From assembly GCA_902805665.1 (NCBI GenBank), contig CADCTB010000222.1, positions 1-38,749 on the forward strand: 38,749 bases of DNA, in the 5' to 3' direction. The notes under the pieces are model-generated. The model made no database searches. It was not told the DNA's origin and saw nothing but the letters and a program-made list of their open reading frames with translations. The number at the start of each line of letters is the position of its first letter. The stretch's first letter is position 1. Positions 6,624 to 15,676 of this stretch are shown in pieces. Position numbers and translations under genes: made by a program. This DNA comes from an uncultured Acidimicrobiales bacterium. Lineage in GTDB: Bacteria; Actinomycetota; Acidimicrobiia; Acidimicrobiales; AC-14.

Positions 6624-7466
6624 CTACCCCCGCTGAGATATCCGCAGCGCGACGTCGTACACGACCCGCTTCGGCACGCCGAGTGTCGCGGTGACCTCTG
6701 TGATCGCCGAGCGCTTGTCGGTGCCCGCGTCGAGACGGGCCCGCAGGGCGGCCTCCACGTCGGTTTCGCCTGCCGGCTGGGGCGGCGGGGCCCCGTCCAG
6801 CACGACGACGTACTCGCCGCGCGGCTCCTTGGTGGAAAGGTGCTCGATGGCGCCCCCCAGCGTTCCGCGCCAGACCTCCTCGTGCATCTTGGTGAGCTCC
6901 CGGGCCAGCGCCACCCGTCGTGTGTCGCCGGCCGCCCCGGCCAGGTCGCCGACGGTCTGGCGGACCCGGTGCGGAGCTTCGAACACGACAGTGGTGCGCA
7001 GGTCGGCCGCCACCTCGGCCACGCGCCGGGCGCGGGCAGTCCCCTTGCGGGGCAGGAACCCCTCGAAGCAGAAGCGGCTGGTCGACAGGCCGCTCACCAC
7101 CAGGGCGGCGATGAGGGCCGACGGCCCGGGGACGACCTCGATCTGGTGGTTGGCGGCGGCGGCGGCGGCCACCAGCCGTTCGCCCGGATCTGAGATACCG
7201 GGCATGCCGGCGTCGGTGACCACCACCACCCGCTCGCCCTTGTCCAGCCGAGCCAGCACGTTGGCCACCTCCACCGCCTCGTTGTGGTCGTGCACGGCCA
7301 GCAGCCGTTTGCCGGCCGGCAGGCCCAGGTGCGACAGCAGGGCGCGGGTGCGCCGGGTGTCCTCGCAGGCGATGGTGTCGGCGGTGGCGAGGGCGTCCAC
7401 CGCCCTGGGCGTCAGGTCGCCCAGGTTCCCGATCGGCGTGCCGACAAGGATGAGAGCGGCAGTCAC
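6624..7466 (-). CDS. rsmI: 16S rRNA (cytidine1402-2'-O)-methyltransferase
   Basis: RsmI methylates the ribose of C1402 in the 30S P site using SAM. The N-terminus LILVGTPIGNLGDLTPRAV and the downstream EDTRRTRALLSHLG, VTDAGMPGISDPGE and GFLPRKG motifs are diagnostic of the tetrapyrrole-methylase-fold RsmI family. GTG 7466 was chosen because it overlaps the stop of the upstream DUF192 gene as GTGA and places the first strand correctly. Length is 280 aa, normal. It is followed after 18 nt by metG on the same strand. Confidence 0.95.
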   Translation of the reverse strand: MTAALILVGTPIGNLGDLTPRAVDALATADTIACEDTRRTRALLSHLGLPAGKRLLAVHDHNEAVEVANVLARLDKGERVVVVTDAGMPGISDPGERLVAAAAAANHQIEVVPGPSALIAALVVSGLSTSRFCFEGFLPRKGTARARRVAEVAADLRTTVVFEAPHRVRQTVGDLAGAAGDTRRVALARELTKMHEEVWRGTLGGAIEHLSTKEPRGEYVVVLDGAPPPQPAGETDVEAALRARLDAGTDKRSAITEVTATLGVPKRVVYDVALRISQRG

Positions 7467-7801
7467 TCCCGGATCTCGAGACGGTCCCCGGCTTGCAATT
7501 TCCACCGCTCGAAGGAACCGCACTCGGCCTCGATCACACACCCGCCCCGCAGTGCCGGACGGGTCATCCGATTCGGGCGCATGCAGATGGTGCGCAGCAC
7601 GACCAGGTCCTTGGTGCAGAAGGCGACGTCGATCGTGAACGCCATCCCCACCGAGTGCACCGAGCGGGCCGGGCGCAGGAGGATGGCGCCGTCGATACCT
7701 TCCCTCCCGAGGAGGCCACGCACCCGCTCCTCCCGCGACTCGGCGACTTCGAGGGCGGCGAGCACCTCCCCTTCGCGCAGCAACCAGGCCGCCTGCATCA
7801 C
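7463..7801 (-). CDS. DUF192-family protein
   Basis: A 112-aa protein with the DUF192 pattern: AESREERVRGLLGREGIDGAILLRP, HSVGMAFTIDVAFCTKD, and a C-terminal AGDRLEI. The family is a small beta-rich fold found in many bacteria, often exported, with no settled function. No signal peptide is visible here, so this copy is probably cytoplasmic. The stop overlaps the rsmI start by 4 nt (GTGA), so the two are probably co-translated. Two adjacent ATG codons (7801, 7798) could serve as start. Confidence 0.85.
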   Translation of the reverse strand: MMQAAWLLREGEVLAALEVAESREERVRGLLGREGIDGAILLRPARSVHSVGMAFTIDVAFCTKDLVVLRTICMRPNRMTRPALRGGCVIEAECGSFERWKLQAGDRLEIRE

Positions 7802-7846
7802 ATGGCGACGGGCACCCGGGTCCTGCGGACCGCGCCCGTCGCGCCC

Positions 7847-7867
7847 GGCGGGGACCCCAGCCCCGCC
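7847..7867 (-). terminator. Possible hairpin between ychF and the DUF192 gene
   Basis: GGCGGGG and CCCCGCC form a 7-bp stem around a 7-nt loop. An overlapping CCCCGCCGGCGGGG dyad is an alternative. There is no U-run, so it may be an attenuator or chance in GC-rich DNA. Confidence 0.3.
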
Positions 7868-7889
7868 GGCGGGGTGGCCCGGTGCGGGG

Positions 7890-8966
7890 TCATACGTTGA
7901 AGCGGATCTCGAGGACGTCGCCGTCGGCGACCTCGTAGTCCTTCCCCTCGACCCGGAGCCGGCCGACGTCCTTGGCCTTCTGCCACGAGCCCAGCTCCAG
8001 CAGCTCGTCCCAGCGGATGACCTCGGCCCGGATGAAGCCCCGTTGCAGGTCGGAGTGGATGACGCCCGCGCACTCGGGGGCCTTGGCGCCGGCTCGGAAC
8101 GTCCACGCCCGCGACTCCTTGTCGCCCGTGGTCAGGAACGTCCGCCGCCCCAGTAGCTGATAGGCGGCCCGGATCACCCGGGGCAGGGCTCCCTCGCCCA
8201 GGCCCAGGCCCTCGAGGAGCTCGGCCCGGTCGGCCTCGTCGAGCGACGCGGCCTCGGACTCCAGCTGCACGCTCACCCCGAGCACCTCCGCCGCGTCGCC
8301 GAGCTCCGCCGCCACCGGCTTGGTGAGCTCGTCCGCGTCGGTCACCTGGTCCTCGCCCAGGTTGACCACCGCCAGGACCGGCTTGTTCGTCAGCAGGAAC
8401 GTGGACCGCAGGTTGTCGCGCTGCTCGGCGCTGAGCGTCGACCGGTAGATGGGGATGCCGGCGTTCAGCGATTCGAGCGCGGCCTCCATGGCCTCGACCT
8501 CGCCCTTGAGCGACGGGTCGTGGCGGGCCATCTTCCGCCGTTTGGTGATCTGGGTCTCCACCGAGTCGGCGTCGGCCAGGACCAGCTCCAGCTCCAGGGT
8601 GTGCAGGTCGTCGAGGGGGTCGTTGTCGCCCACCACGTTGTCGTCGGCGAACGCCCGCAGGACCATCACGATGGCGTCGACCTCACGGATGCCGCCCAGG
8701 AACCGGTTGCCCATGCCCTCACCGGTGGACGACCCGGCCACCAGCCCGGCGATGTCGACGAACTCCAGCGTCGCCCCGACGACCTTCTTCGACTTGCTCA
8801 TCTCGGCCAGCGCCCGCAGGCGGGGGTCGGGCACCTGGGCGATACCGATGTGGCTCTCGGTCGTGGAGAAGGGATGGGCGGCGACGGGCACGGACGCGCC
8901 GGTCATGGCGTTGAACAGCGACGATTTTCCGGCGTTGGGGAGGCCGACCAGGCCCAGGCGCTCCAT
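7890..8966 (-). CDS. ychF: Redox-regulated ATPase YchF (Obg-like GTPase family)
   Basis: A P-loop protein of the TRAFAC class that prefers ATP and binds ribosomes. The P-loop is GLPNAGKSS near the N-terminus, with FVDIAGLV as the switch/Walker B motif and NLGE in place of NKxD, the change that relaxes guanine specificity in YchF. The C-terminus ends in a TGS domain (DYEVADGDVLEIRFNV). ATG 8966 gives 358 aa, matching the family. An upstream extension of the open frame has no family similarity. The neighbour upstream is def, 20 nt away on the same strand. Confidence 0.96.
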   Translation of the reverse strand: MERLGLVGLPNAGKSSLFNAMTGASVPVAAHPFSTTESHIGIAQVPDPRLRALAEMSKSKKVVGATLEFVDIAGLVAGSSTGEGMGNRFLGGIREVDAIVMVLRAFADDNVVGDNDPLDDLHTLELELVLADADSVETQITKRRKMARHDPSLKGEVEAMEAALESLNAGIPIYRSTLSAEQRDNLRSTFLLTNKPVLAVVNLGEDQVTDADELTKPVAAELGDAAEVLGVSVQLESEAASLDEADRAELLEGLGLGEGALPRVIRAAYQLLGRRTFLTTGDKESRAWTFRAGAKAPECAGVIHSDLQRGFIRAEVIRWDELLELGSWQKAKDVGRLRVEGKDYEVADGDVLEIRFNV

Positions 8967-8986
8967 TGAAGCCAGGGTAACCGGGG

Positions 8987-9583
8987 CTAGCCCGGAGCCG
9001 GTCCCAGCGCGGCACGCACGTCGGAAGCCGGACGGGCCTTCCAGTACCGCCCGTGGTTGGCCGACGTGGTGAAGGACCGCGTGTCCATGCGGTCCAGGTA
9101 GAGCGTCCCCGCCAGGTGGTCCGCCTCGTGCTGCACGATCCGGGCCGGCCACCCGTCGAGCCGGAACCGGACGGCCTCACCTTTCTCGTCCAGGGCCTCC
9201 ACCGTCACGGTCCGCCACCGCCGGACGAGGCCCGAGAAGCCGGTCAGGCTCAGGCACCCTTCGAAGAACTCGGTGGTGTCGTCCCCGACCTGCTCGACCA
9301 CCGGGTTGATGAGGACGGTGAAGGGCAACGGGTGCCGGCCCAGCTCACCACGGCGCGCCGCGCTCATCGTCTCCATCGCCTCGCCGCCGTCTTCCATCAC
9401 GACCACCTGCAGCGGCTCGCCGACCTGGGGCGCGGCGAGGCCGACGCCGGGCGCGGCATACATGGTCTGGCGCATCGAGGCGATGAGCTCCTGGATGAAG
9501 GGAGTCCGGATCTCCTCGCCGCTGACCGGCCGGGCCGGCCGGCGCAGGACGGGGTCCCCGACCTGCACGATGTCGTAGACCAT
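8987..9583 (-). CDS. def: Peptide deformylase
   Basis: Removes the formyl group from the N-terminal Met of new proteins. Motif I is GVGLAAPQVG (46-55). Motif II is EGCLSLTG, with metal-binding C110. Motif III is QHEADH (151-156), with both metal-binding His and the catalytic Glu. Motif II has Thr where most PDFs have Pro. An insertion of about 12 residues (66-80) precedes the third strand. Length is 198 aa, a little long for the family because of a 30-residue tail. It is divergent from the NMT1-like gene. Confidence 0.95.
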   Translation of the reverse strand: MVYDIVQVGDPVLRRPARPVSGEEIRTPFIQELIASMRQTMYAAPGVGLAAPQVGEPLQVVVMEDGGEAMETMSAARRGELGRHPLPFTVLINPVVEQVGDDTTEFFEGCLSLTGFSGLVRRWRTVTVEALDEKGEAVRFRLDGWPARIVQHEADHLAGTLYLDRMDTRSFTTSANHGRYWKARPASDVRAALGPAPG

Positions 9584-9623
9584 GCGTCAGTCTGACGCCG
9601 CCGGGGTGCAGCAGAATGTGCGC

Positions 9624-10523
9624 ATGGCCCGACGAGACGTGCGCCTCACCCTTTACTGCCCCAACTGACTCCCCGGTTTCCACCTGCCGTACCTGGCGGC
9701 AGCGGTGAACGGTCTGTTCGCCGAGCACGGGATGGACGTCGAGATCCTGGAGCCGTCCGGCGGCCCGGACAGCGTGGTGCGTGTGGGCTCCGGCGGGTCG
9801 GACTTCGCTCTGACGAGCGTGCAGCACTACCTCTCGGCGCGTGCCGCCCACGGCGACATCGCTGCCCGCTTCGTGGCCATGGTCGTCCAGCGCAGTCCGA
9901 TCGGGGCACTCGTGCCGGCGGGCTCCGCGGTGCAACGGCCGACGGACCTGGCCGGCTGCCGGGTGGGCGGCGACCCCACCAGCCACCAGGTGATCGAGTT
10001 CATGGCCAGCCTCGACCTCCTGGGCGTCGCCCGCCCGACCCTGGTGGAGCTCGACGCCGGCTCCGCGCGCGCCGCGCTGGCGTCAGGCGAGGTCGACGCC
10101 ATCGTGGCCCTGGTCGACGCGCTGCCCCGGCGGCGCCGGCAGGCGGGCATCGAGCTCCGTGCCGTCCGTGTCGGGCGCGACGACATCTACGGGAGCGGGA
10201 TGCTTGCTGCGGACCGGCTGCCGGACCGGCTGGTGGCCCAGGTCCGGGGCGCAGTGGTCGCCGCCCTGGAAGCCCAACGGCACACCCCGACTGCCGGCCT
10301 CGACCAGATGGCCGATCGGTACGGTGACGACCGCACCGACGACGCCCCCGAGGGCTGGCGCATGCTCGAGGAGTTCGTCTTCACCGACGTCCCGACCGGG
10401 TCCATGGACGCCGGGCGGTGGCAGACGACGCTCGGATTCCTGTGCCGCTCCCGCGGCCTGCCGGTGCCGGAGGTCGAGTCGGTCTACCGTCCGGAGTTCC
10501 TCGGGGCCCCGAGCTACGCCTGA
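9624..10523 (+). pseudogene. NMT1/THI5-like substrate-binding protein gene interrupted by an in-frame TGA
   Basis: From ATG 9624 the frame reads MARRDVRLTLYCPN, then TGA (9666-9668), then LPGFHLPYLAAAVNGLFAEHGMDVEIL and on to 10523. The sequence on both sides of the stop fits the first strand and helix of the NMT1/SsuA-like periplasmic-binding fold, where Trp is common at the stop position (TGG to TGA is one change). The rest (PTDLAGCRVGG, ALASGEVDAIVALV) is intact. No signal peptide is present. Either the gene is inactivated, or translation restarts at GTG 9705 to give 272 aa lacking strand 1, or the base is a sequencing error. Many genes here end in TGA, so recoding to Trp is unlikely. Confidence 0.65.
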
Positions 10524-10570
10524 CCGGGCCCAGAGGGCCGGTTCCGGACACCGGCTAACCTGCAGGCACC

Positions 10571-10654
10571 ATGTCGAAGAAGACCAACAAGCGCAAGATC
10601 AAGGCCAGGCGGAAGAAGGCCAACCACGGCAAGAAGCCGAACGCCGGCCGTTAG
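10571..10654 (+). CDS. Large ribosomal subunit protein bL37, 27 aa
   Basis: The peptide begins MSKKTNKRKIKARRKK and ends KANHGKKPNAGR. The ANHGKxPN tail is the signature of the tiny mycobacterial/actinobacterial 50S protein bL37, found near the peptidyl transferase centre and helix H70 region in mycobacterial ribosomes. Length is close to the 24-residue reference. It lies 25 nt before the prolyl oligopeptidase on the same strand and may share its transcript. Confidence 0.85.
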   Translation: MSKKTNKRKIKARRKKANHGKKPNAGR

Positions 10655-10679
10655 CGTTCCGCCTGCACCGGTCACGCCG

Positions 10680-12728
10680 GTGCGCGACGTGGTCGAAGTG
10701 CTGCACGGCACCGAGGTGCACGACCCCTATCGGTGGCTCGAGGACGGAGAGTCCGAGGAGGTCGCGGGCTGGAGCGCGGCCCAGAACGCCCGGACCCGGA
10801 CAGTGCTCGACGCGTTGCCGGCCCGTCCGGCGCTGCACGCTCGACTGCTCGCCCTGTTGCAGGTGGGCAGCGTCGGCGGGCCCCACGTCGTCGGCGACCG
10901 GGTGTTCACCCTCGAGCGTGAGGGTGAGCAGGACCAGGCCGTCCTCGTCGTGCGCTCGGCCGTCGACCCTGACCGGCCCGCACGGGTGGTCGTCGACCCC
11001 CACGACATGGCCGCCGACCACGCGGCTTCGATCGACTGGTTCACCCCCTCGCCCGACGGGCGACTGGTGGCCTACGGCGTCTCCGAGGGGGGCAGCGAGC
11101 ACGGCACCCTGCGCATCGTCGAGGTCGACACTGGCGCGCTGCTGGACGACTCGATCCCCCATATTCGCCATCCATCGCTGGCGTGGCTGCCGGACGGATC
11201 CGCTTTTGCCTACAGCCGCCTCCCCGACCCGGCCACCGTCGCCTCCGGTGAGGAGGGCTACTGGGAGACCGTCTGGTGGCACGTCGTCGGGGAGAAGCCC
11301 AGCGCCGACGAGATGCTGCTCGGCGACCTGGAGAAGACGGCGCTCCCGGGCACGAGCATCTCCGTGGACGGGCAGTGGCTGGCTTTCCACGTCAGCTACA
11401 TGCCGACGAGGACCGACGTCATCCTCCTCGACCGGGAGACCGGCCTGCGCACCGTGGTCGTCGAGGGCGAGGAGGCCACCACGTGGTGCCAGATCGTCGG
11501 CGACCGCCTCTACGCGGTCACCAACCTCGACGCCCCGAGGGGTCGAGTCGTCACTGCCGAGCTGACCCGCCCGCACGCCGAGGACTGGACCACCATCGTT
11601 CCCGAGGGCTCGGCCGTGATCGACGGCGCGGTCGTGGCCGGTCGACGGCTGGTGGTGGCGTCGGCCGAGCACGCGGTCTCCCGGCTGCACCACTACGCGC
11701 TCGACGGAAGTGGCGGCCGCGAGATCCCCCTGCCCGAGCTGGGCGCCGTCGGCGGCTTCGATGCCGACCCGTCCGCGGAGCGGGTGTTCATCACCTTCAC
11801 CTCCTTCGCCCGCCCCTCGGGCCTGTGGCGGTGGACGTCGGACGACGGGGCCGTCGAGCCCTGGACCCGGTTCCCTTCGCCGGTCGACGCCGATGCATTC
11901 GCGGTGGAGCAGGTCTTCTATCCGTCGACCGACGCGACCGACGTCCCCATGTTCCTCGTCCGCGCCGCAGGCACCGAGGTCACGGCTGACACGCCGACGC
12001 TGCTCACCGCCTACGGGGGCTTCGCCATCACAAACTCGCCCGGGTACTCCGCGGCGACGGTGGCCTTCTGCGAGGCGGGCGGCGTATGGGCGGTGGCCGG
12101 CATCCGGGGCGGAGGGGAGTACGGGGAGGACTGGCACCGGGCCGGCATGCTGGCCGGCAAGCAGCAGTGCTTCGACGACTTCTACGCCGCAGCCGACTGG
12201 CTCGTCGCGGAGGGCCGGACCAGCCGTGACCGGCTGGCGATCCGGGGCGGGTCGAACGGCGGCCTGCTGGTCGGGGCGGCCATCACGCAGCGGCCCGAAC
12301 TGTGCCGGGCCGCGATCTGCGCGGTCCCGCTCCTCGACATGCTGCGCTACCACCGGTTCCTGATCGGCGCGCTGTGGGTCCCGGAGTACGGCGACCCCGA
12401 CGATCCGGAGCAGTTCGAGGTGATCGCCGCCTACTCGCCCTACCAGCACGTGGTCGAAGGGACGGCATTCCCGGCCATCCTGATCACCACCGCCGAGTCG
12501 GACTCCCGGGTCGACCCCCTCCACGCCCGGAAGTTCGCGGCCCGCCTGCAGGCGGCTACCTCGACGCCGGAGGAGCGGCCGGTGCTGGTCCGCATCGAGT
12601 CGCGCGCCGGTCACGGTGTGGGGAAGCCGGCGTGGAAACAGGCCGACGAGGGCGCCGACATCTGGGCCTTCGTCTTCTGGCAGCTGGGGATGGGCGCCTC
12701 GCAGCAGGTAGACATGACACCGGTCTAG
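10680..12728 (+). CDS. Prolyl oligopeptidase, family S9A
   Basis: A serine peptidase that cleaves after proline in short peptides. The N-terminus ([14 protein letters not shown]) is the S9A entry motif and is followed by a seven-bladed propeller (about residues 65-400). The C-terminal alpha/beta-hydrolase domain has the nucleophile in GGSNGG (about S525), Asp in SDSRV (about D608) and His in GHG (about H645). Length is 682 aa, normal. GTG 10680 is the first usable start; no start codon exists further upstream in frame, and no clear Shine-Dalgarno site is seen. No signal peptide, so probably cytoplasmic. Confidence 0.93.
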   Translation: MRDVVEVLHGTEVHDPYRWLEDGESEEVAGWSAAQNARTRTVLDALPARPALHARLLALLQVGSVGGPHVVGDRVFTLEREGEQDQAVLVVRSAVDPDRPARVVVDPHDMAADHAASIDWFTPSPDGRLVAYGVSEGGSEHGTLRIVEVDTGALLDDSIPHIRHPSLAWLPDGSAFAYSRLPDPATVASGEEGYWETVWWHVVGEKPSADEMLLGDLEKTALPGTSISVDGQWLAFHVSYMPTRTDVILLDRETGLRTVVVEGEEATTWCQIVGDRLYAVTNLDAPRGRVVTAELTRPHAEDWTTIVPEGSAVIDGAVVAGRRLVVASAEHAVSRLHHYALDGSGGREIPLPELGAVGGFDADPSAERVFITFTSFARPSGLWRWTSDDGAVEPWTRFPSPVDADAFAVEQVFYPSTDATDVPMFLVRAAGTEVTADTPTLLTAYGGFAITNSPGYSAATVAFCEAGGVWAVAGIRGGGEYGEDWHRAGMLAGKQQCFDDFYAAADWLVAEGRTSRDRLAIRGGSNGGLLVGAAITQRPELCRAAICAVPLLDMLRYHRFLIGALWVPEYGDPDDPEQFEVIAAYSPYQHVVEGTAFPAILITTAESDSRVDPLHARKFAARLQAATSTPEERPVLVRIESRAGHGVGKPAWKQADEGADIWAFVFWQLGMGASQQVDMTPV

Positions 12729-12735
12729 AAGGAGG
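12729..12735 (+). promoter_or_regulatory. Strong Shine-Dalgarno site for the GT4 gene
   Basis: AAGGAGG lies 9 nt before the TTG at 12745, directly after the stop of the peptidase gene. It fixes the unusual TTG start and supports read-through from the peptidase transcript. Confidence 0.8.
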
Positions 12736-12744
12736 CTGAACCGA

Positions 12745-13773
12745 TTGCGTATCGCCGAGATTGCCCCCCCGTGGGTCAGTGTCCCCCCGCCGAGCTACGG
12801 CGGCATCGAGCTGGTGGTGAGCCTCATCGCCGACGGACTCGTCGACCGGGGCCATGACGTCACCCTCTTCGCCAGTGGCGGATCACGGACGAGGGGCACG
12901 CTCGTCTCGCCGTTGGAGGAGACGCCGAAGCTGGCCGACATGGGCCTGAGCGTCACCGACGACACGATCCACACGCTCTCCGCCTACCTGCAGGCCGGCG
13001 AGTTCGACGTCATCCACGACCACACCGGCTGGGGGCCGGCGTTCGGGGCGCTGCTCAACGGCACGCCACCCGTCGTCCGGACCCTCCATGGGCCCTGGAG
13101 CGACGACGCCCGCCGCTTCCACGCCGCTCTTGCCGGCCGGGTCCACCTGGTGGCCATCAGCAAGTCGCAGGCGAGCCTCAACACCGACCTGTCCTACGCC
13201 GGGGTCGTCTACAACGGCCTCGACCTCGACGTCTACCCCTACCGCGAGGACAAGGACGACTTCGTGCTCTTCCTGGGCCGCTGCAACCCGGAGAAGGGGC
13301 CGGAGGTTGCCGTCCAGGTGGCCGCACGGGCGGGCAAGCACCTCAAGATGGTGGTGAAGCGGGCGGAGCCCGCCGAGATCAAGTACTGGGAACGCATGGT
13401 GGAGCCGCACCTCACCGGTGACGAGGACATCGTCTTCGACGTCTCCCACGACGAGAAGGTCGACCTGCTGTCCCGCGCCCAGGGCACGCTCTGCACCATC
13501 CAGTGGCCCGAGCCGTTCGGCCTCGTCATGACCGAGTCCATGGCCTGCGGGACACCGGTGATCGTCCCGCCCATGGGCGCGGCGCCGGAGCTCGTCGTCG
13601 ACGGCGAGACCGGATTCCTGCGTCCGGACATCGACGAGATGGCCGCATGTGTCGCCCGTCTGGGTGAGATCTCCCCCGCTGCCTGCCGGGCCCGCGTAGC
13701 CGACAACTTCACGGCCGAGGTGATGGTGTCGGGCTACGAGAAGCTGTTCGAGCGGGTCGTGGGCGGCGGGTAG
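12745..13773 (+). CDS. GT4-family glycosyltransferase
   Basis: A retaining GT-B glycosyltransferase of 342 aa. The N-terminal domain has PPSYGGIELVVSLIADGLVDRGHDVTLFASG, typical of UDP- or GDP-sugar GT4 enzymes acting on a lipid or sugar acceptor. The C-terminal domain has FLGRCNPEKGPEVAVQVA and the donor-binding EPFGLVMTESMACGTPVI motif. The TTG start is set by the perfect Shine-Dalgarno site 9 nt upstream. The acceptor is unknown. Its 3' end overlaps a convergent membrane-protein gene by 65 nt. Confidence 0.92.
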   Translation: MRIAEIAPPWVSVPPPSYGGIELVVSLIADGLVDRGHDVTLFASGGSRTRGTLVSPLEETPKLADMGLSVTDDTIHTLSAYLQAGEFDVIHDHTGWGPAFGALLNGTPPVVRTLHGPWSDDARRFHAALAGRVHLVAISKSQASLNTDLSYAGVVYNGLDLDVYPYREDKDDFVLFLGRCNPEKGPEVAVQVAARAGKHLKMVVKRAEPAEIKYWERMVEPHLTGDEDIVFDVSHDEKVDLLSRAQGTLCTIQWPEPFGLVMTESMACGTPVIVPPMGAAPELVVDGETGFLRPDIDEMAACVARLGEISPAACRARVADNFTAEVMVSGYEKLFERVVGGG

Positions 13774-14167
13774 ACGACGCCGCCCATTCGACGAGGGCGG
13801 TGCCGATGAGCGTGGGCAGCACCCAGGCGAGCAGCGTTCCCCAGCGGACGACGGTCAGCGCGGTCACCAGGGAGACGTAGGAGCCGCACACCAGCCGGAC
13901 GTGCGTGGGCCAGGCGTCGACGAACCGGGCACCGGCCACCGCGGCCTCGGTGGCGGCCGCCAACAGTACGAACGGCCACAGCGCCCCGGGGTCGAGCACG
14001 ACGAGGCCAACGGCGGTGGCGACGAGGACGGTGACCGCGGCGAGGTAGGCGTGGCCGGCTCGGGTCTCGCGCCGGTCGTGGAGCGCGGCGGAGATGGCTG
14101 CCGGACCGACGAGGAGGCCGGCGGCGCCGGCGCCGACGTGGACAGCGAGAAGGACGGAGCGCAGCAT
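13709..14167 (-). CDS. Small integral membrane protein, probably PadR-controlled
   Basis: A 152-aa protein with about four hydrophobic segments (5-28, 40-62, 64-80, 90-125) and a basic, Ser/Pro/Arg-rich tail. It resembles small DUF2306-like four-helix membrane proteins but I do not place it firmly. GGAAGG lies 8 nt before the ATG at 14167. The gene is divergent from a PadR regulator and the shared spacer holds two copies of a GTGGACT dyad, so it is the likely target of that regulator. Its 3' end runs 65 nt into the GT4 gene, so the tail may not be under strong selection. Confidence 0.7.
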   Translation of the reverse strand: MLRSVLLAVHVGAGAAGLLVGPAAISAALHDRRETRAGHAYLAAVTVLVATAVGLVVLDPGALWPFVLLAAATEAAVAGARFVDAWPTHVRLVCGSYVSLVTALTVVRWGTLLAWVLPTLIGTALVEWAASSTRRPRPARTASRSPTPSPRP

Positions 14168-14178
14168 GGCGAGTACCT

Positions 14179-14229
14179 TCCAATGTGGACTATTGGATCG
14201 ATGGAGCGTAACATGCCACAGTGGACTGT
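14179..14229. promoter_or_regulatory. Tandem PadR operators between divergent genes
   Basis: Site 1 is TCCAAT-GTGGACT-ATTGGA (14179-14197). Site 2 is ACAGT-GG-ACTGT (14218-14229). Both are dyads with the core GTGGACT, and the cores are 36 bp apart. Site 1 overlaps the -35 (TGGACT, 14186-14191) and site 2 the start of a promoter with -10 TAACAT (14209-14214). This fits autorepression plus control of the divergent gene. Confidence 0.6.
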
Positions 14230-14748
14230 CAAGTGAACGCGACCGCGGCGGCGCTGCTGGGGTTCCTGCATGACCGGCCCATGAGCGGTTGGGATCTGGT
14301 GGCCACGGCCGAAGCCCTCATCGGCGACTTCTGGACCGTGACCCGCAGCCAGGTGTACAGGGAGCTGGCCGCGATGGAGGCGGCCGGACTGGTCGTCGCC
14401 GGCCCACCCGGGCCCCGTGAGCGTCGTCCCTTCGAGATCACCGACGCCGGTCGGTCGGTCTTCTCGGAGTGGCTGCTCCAGCCGCCCGGTTCGGAGCAGA
14501 TTCGGTACCCCCTGCTCCTTACCATCGCCTTCGGCCACCACCTGCCGCCCGGCCGGTTGCCGGCCTTCGTCGCCGAGCACCGCGAGATCCACGAGCAACG
14601 CCTCAACGAGTACCGCTCACTCAGAGCCGAGCTGGGCGACGATGCCGGCCCCTACGCGCTGGCGACCCTCGACTTCGGCATGCGCTACGAGTCGGCCGTC
14701 CTCGACTGGTTCGACCACCTACCCCCGGAGATCGCCGGCGGCTCGTGA
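14221..14748 (+). CDS. PadR-family transcriptional regulator
   Basis: The N-terminal winged helix (ATAAALLGFLHDRPMSGWDLVATAE, SQVYRELAAMEAAGLV, FEITDAGRSVFSEWL) is the PadR pattern. The C-terminal part (about 100-170) is the coiled-coil dimer arm seen in PadR subfamily 2 (AFVAEHREIHEQRLNEYRSL). GTG 14221 follows TAACAT by 6 nt and would be leaderless; GTG 14233 is an alternative. The ligand is unknown. PadR proteins usually repress a neighbouring transporter or membrane gene, here the divergent membrane protein. Confidence 0.9.
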   Translation: MDCQVNATAAALLGFLHDRPMSGWDLVATAEALIGDFWTVTRSQVYRELAAMEAAGLVVAGPPGPRERRPFEITDAGRSVFSEWLLQPPGSEQIRYPLLLTIAFGHHLPPGRLPAFVAEHREIHEQRLNEYRSLRAELGDDAGPYALATLDFGMRYESAVLDWFDHLPPEIAGGS

Positions 14749-14901
14749 GCTCACCTCGAAACCAGCTGGGAATACGTGTCGTACGCGCGCCACAGGGCGC
14801 CCGGCGGCCCAGGCAGAATCGTCGGCCAGGTACTCGAGCGGTCGCATGCGATTCGAACGGCGGCTGCTCAGCGTGCGAGAGCAACATCGGTGCCGCGCAG
14901 T

Positions 14902-15648
14902 TCACCGTGACGCCGGCCACACCCGGTCCACGATCCTCAGCAACTTCTCCGCTTCGAGGCTCGCCCTGGTCGCCCCCACACCGTCGAGCACCTCCAGTCG
15001 GGCGAAGTCATCGATGTTCTCCTCGGTAACGGCGCCGCCGTAGATGACCTCAGGCCGGTGCGCGCCCAGTGCACGGAGCACGCCCTTGATGTGGTCGACA
15101 ACCGCCCCGACGTGCTCGGCGGGCGCCGCCTCCTCGGCTCCGATGGCCCATGCCGGCTCGTAGACGACGAGAGTTCGCTGACTCCCCGGGTCGATGCGTG
15201 AAAGCCCTTGGCGCAGCCGTTGCTCTGTGCGGGCGACGGCGTCGTCCTCACGGCTGTCCTCACCCACGAAGAGGATCGGAACGAGCCCGGCCTCGGCCAC
15301 AGCGGCGACCTTCCGGGAGACCTGCTCGTCCGTCTCTCCTCCGGCGCGCCGCTCGCTGTGTCCCACCATGACGTACTCGACGAGGCCCCGGAGCATCCTC
15401 GACGAGATCTCGCCGGTGTACGGCCCCTCACGCTCCCAGTGACAATTCTGCGCGCCGAGCCCCACCACCCGGTCGTCGGTCACAGCCCGCAGCGGAACCA
15501 AACACAGAAACGGAGCGCAGATGAGCACTCGGGGCGGCGCTCCGCCCCTGCGGGACCGCTCGCCCAGCCCCGCCTGAATCGTTCTGAGGAGCGCCTCGGC
15601 CTCATCGACCGTGGGGTACATCTTCCAGTTCGCGAGCACGTACTTCAT
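14902..15648 (-). CDS. Triosephosphate isomerase homologue
   Basis: A TIM barrel of 248 aa with the complete catalytic set: ANWKM (Asn, Lys), VGHSERR (His) and VVYEPAWAIG (Glu), plus the YGGAV phosphate loop. It may be the glycolytic enzyme, but it is not next to gap or pgk. Instead it follows a Gfo/Idh/MocA oxidoreductase with 28 nt between. Paralogues in that setting (for example erythritol-pathway isomerases) act on other sugar phosphates, so the substrate is open. The ATG at 15648 was chosen because NWKM must lie near residue 8; the longer open frame upstream is antisense to the oxidoreductase. Confidence 0.85.
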   Translation of the reverse strand: MKYVLANWKMYPTVDEAEALLRTIQAGLGERSRRGGAPPRVLICAPFLCLVPLRAVTDDRVVGLGAQNCHWEREGPYTGEISSRMLRGLVEYVMVGHSERRAGGETDEQVSRKVAAVAEAGLVPILFVGEDSREDDAVARTEQRLRQGLSRIDPGSQRTLVVYEPAWAIGAEEAAPAEHVGAVVDHIKGVLRALGAHRPEVIYGGAVTEENIDDFARLEVLDGVGATRASLEAEKLLRIVDRVWPASR

Positions 15649-15676
15649 GGGTCGGAGCGACGAGAGGCCGCGACCG

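Noticed and set aside
9666-9668. TGA read as selenocysteine or Trp
   Set aside because: No selenocysteine insertion element is seen, the family has Trp rather than Cys here, and other genes in the window use TGA as stop.
14840-14900. A tRNA-like T-loop (TTCGAATC on the minus strand)
   Set aside because: No acceptor, D or anticodon stem can be folded around it; a chance match or at most a remnant.
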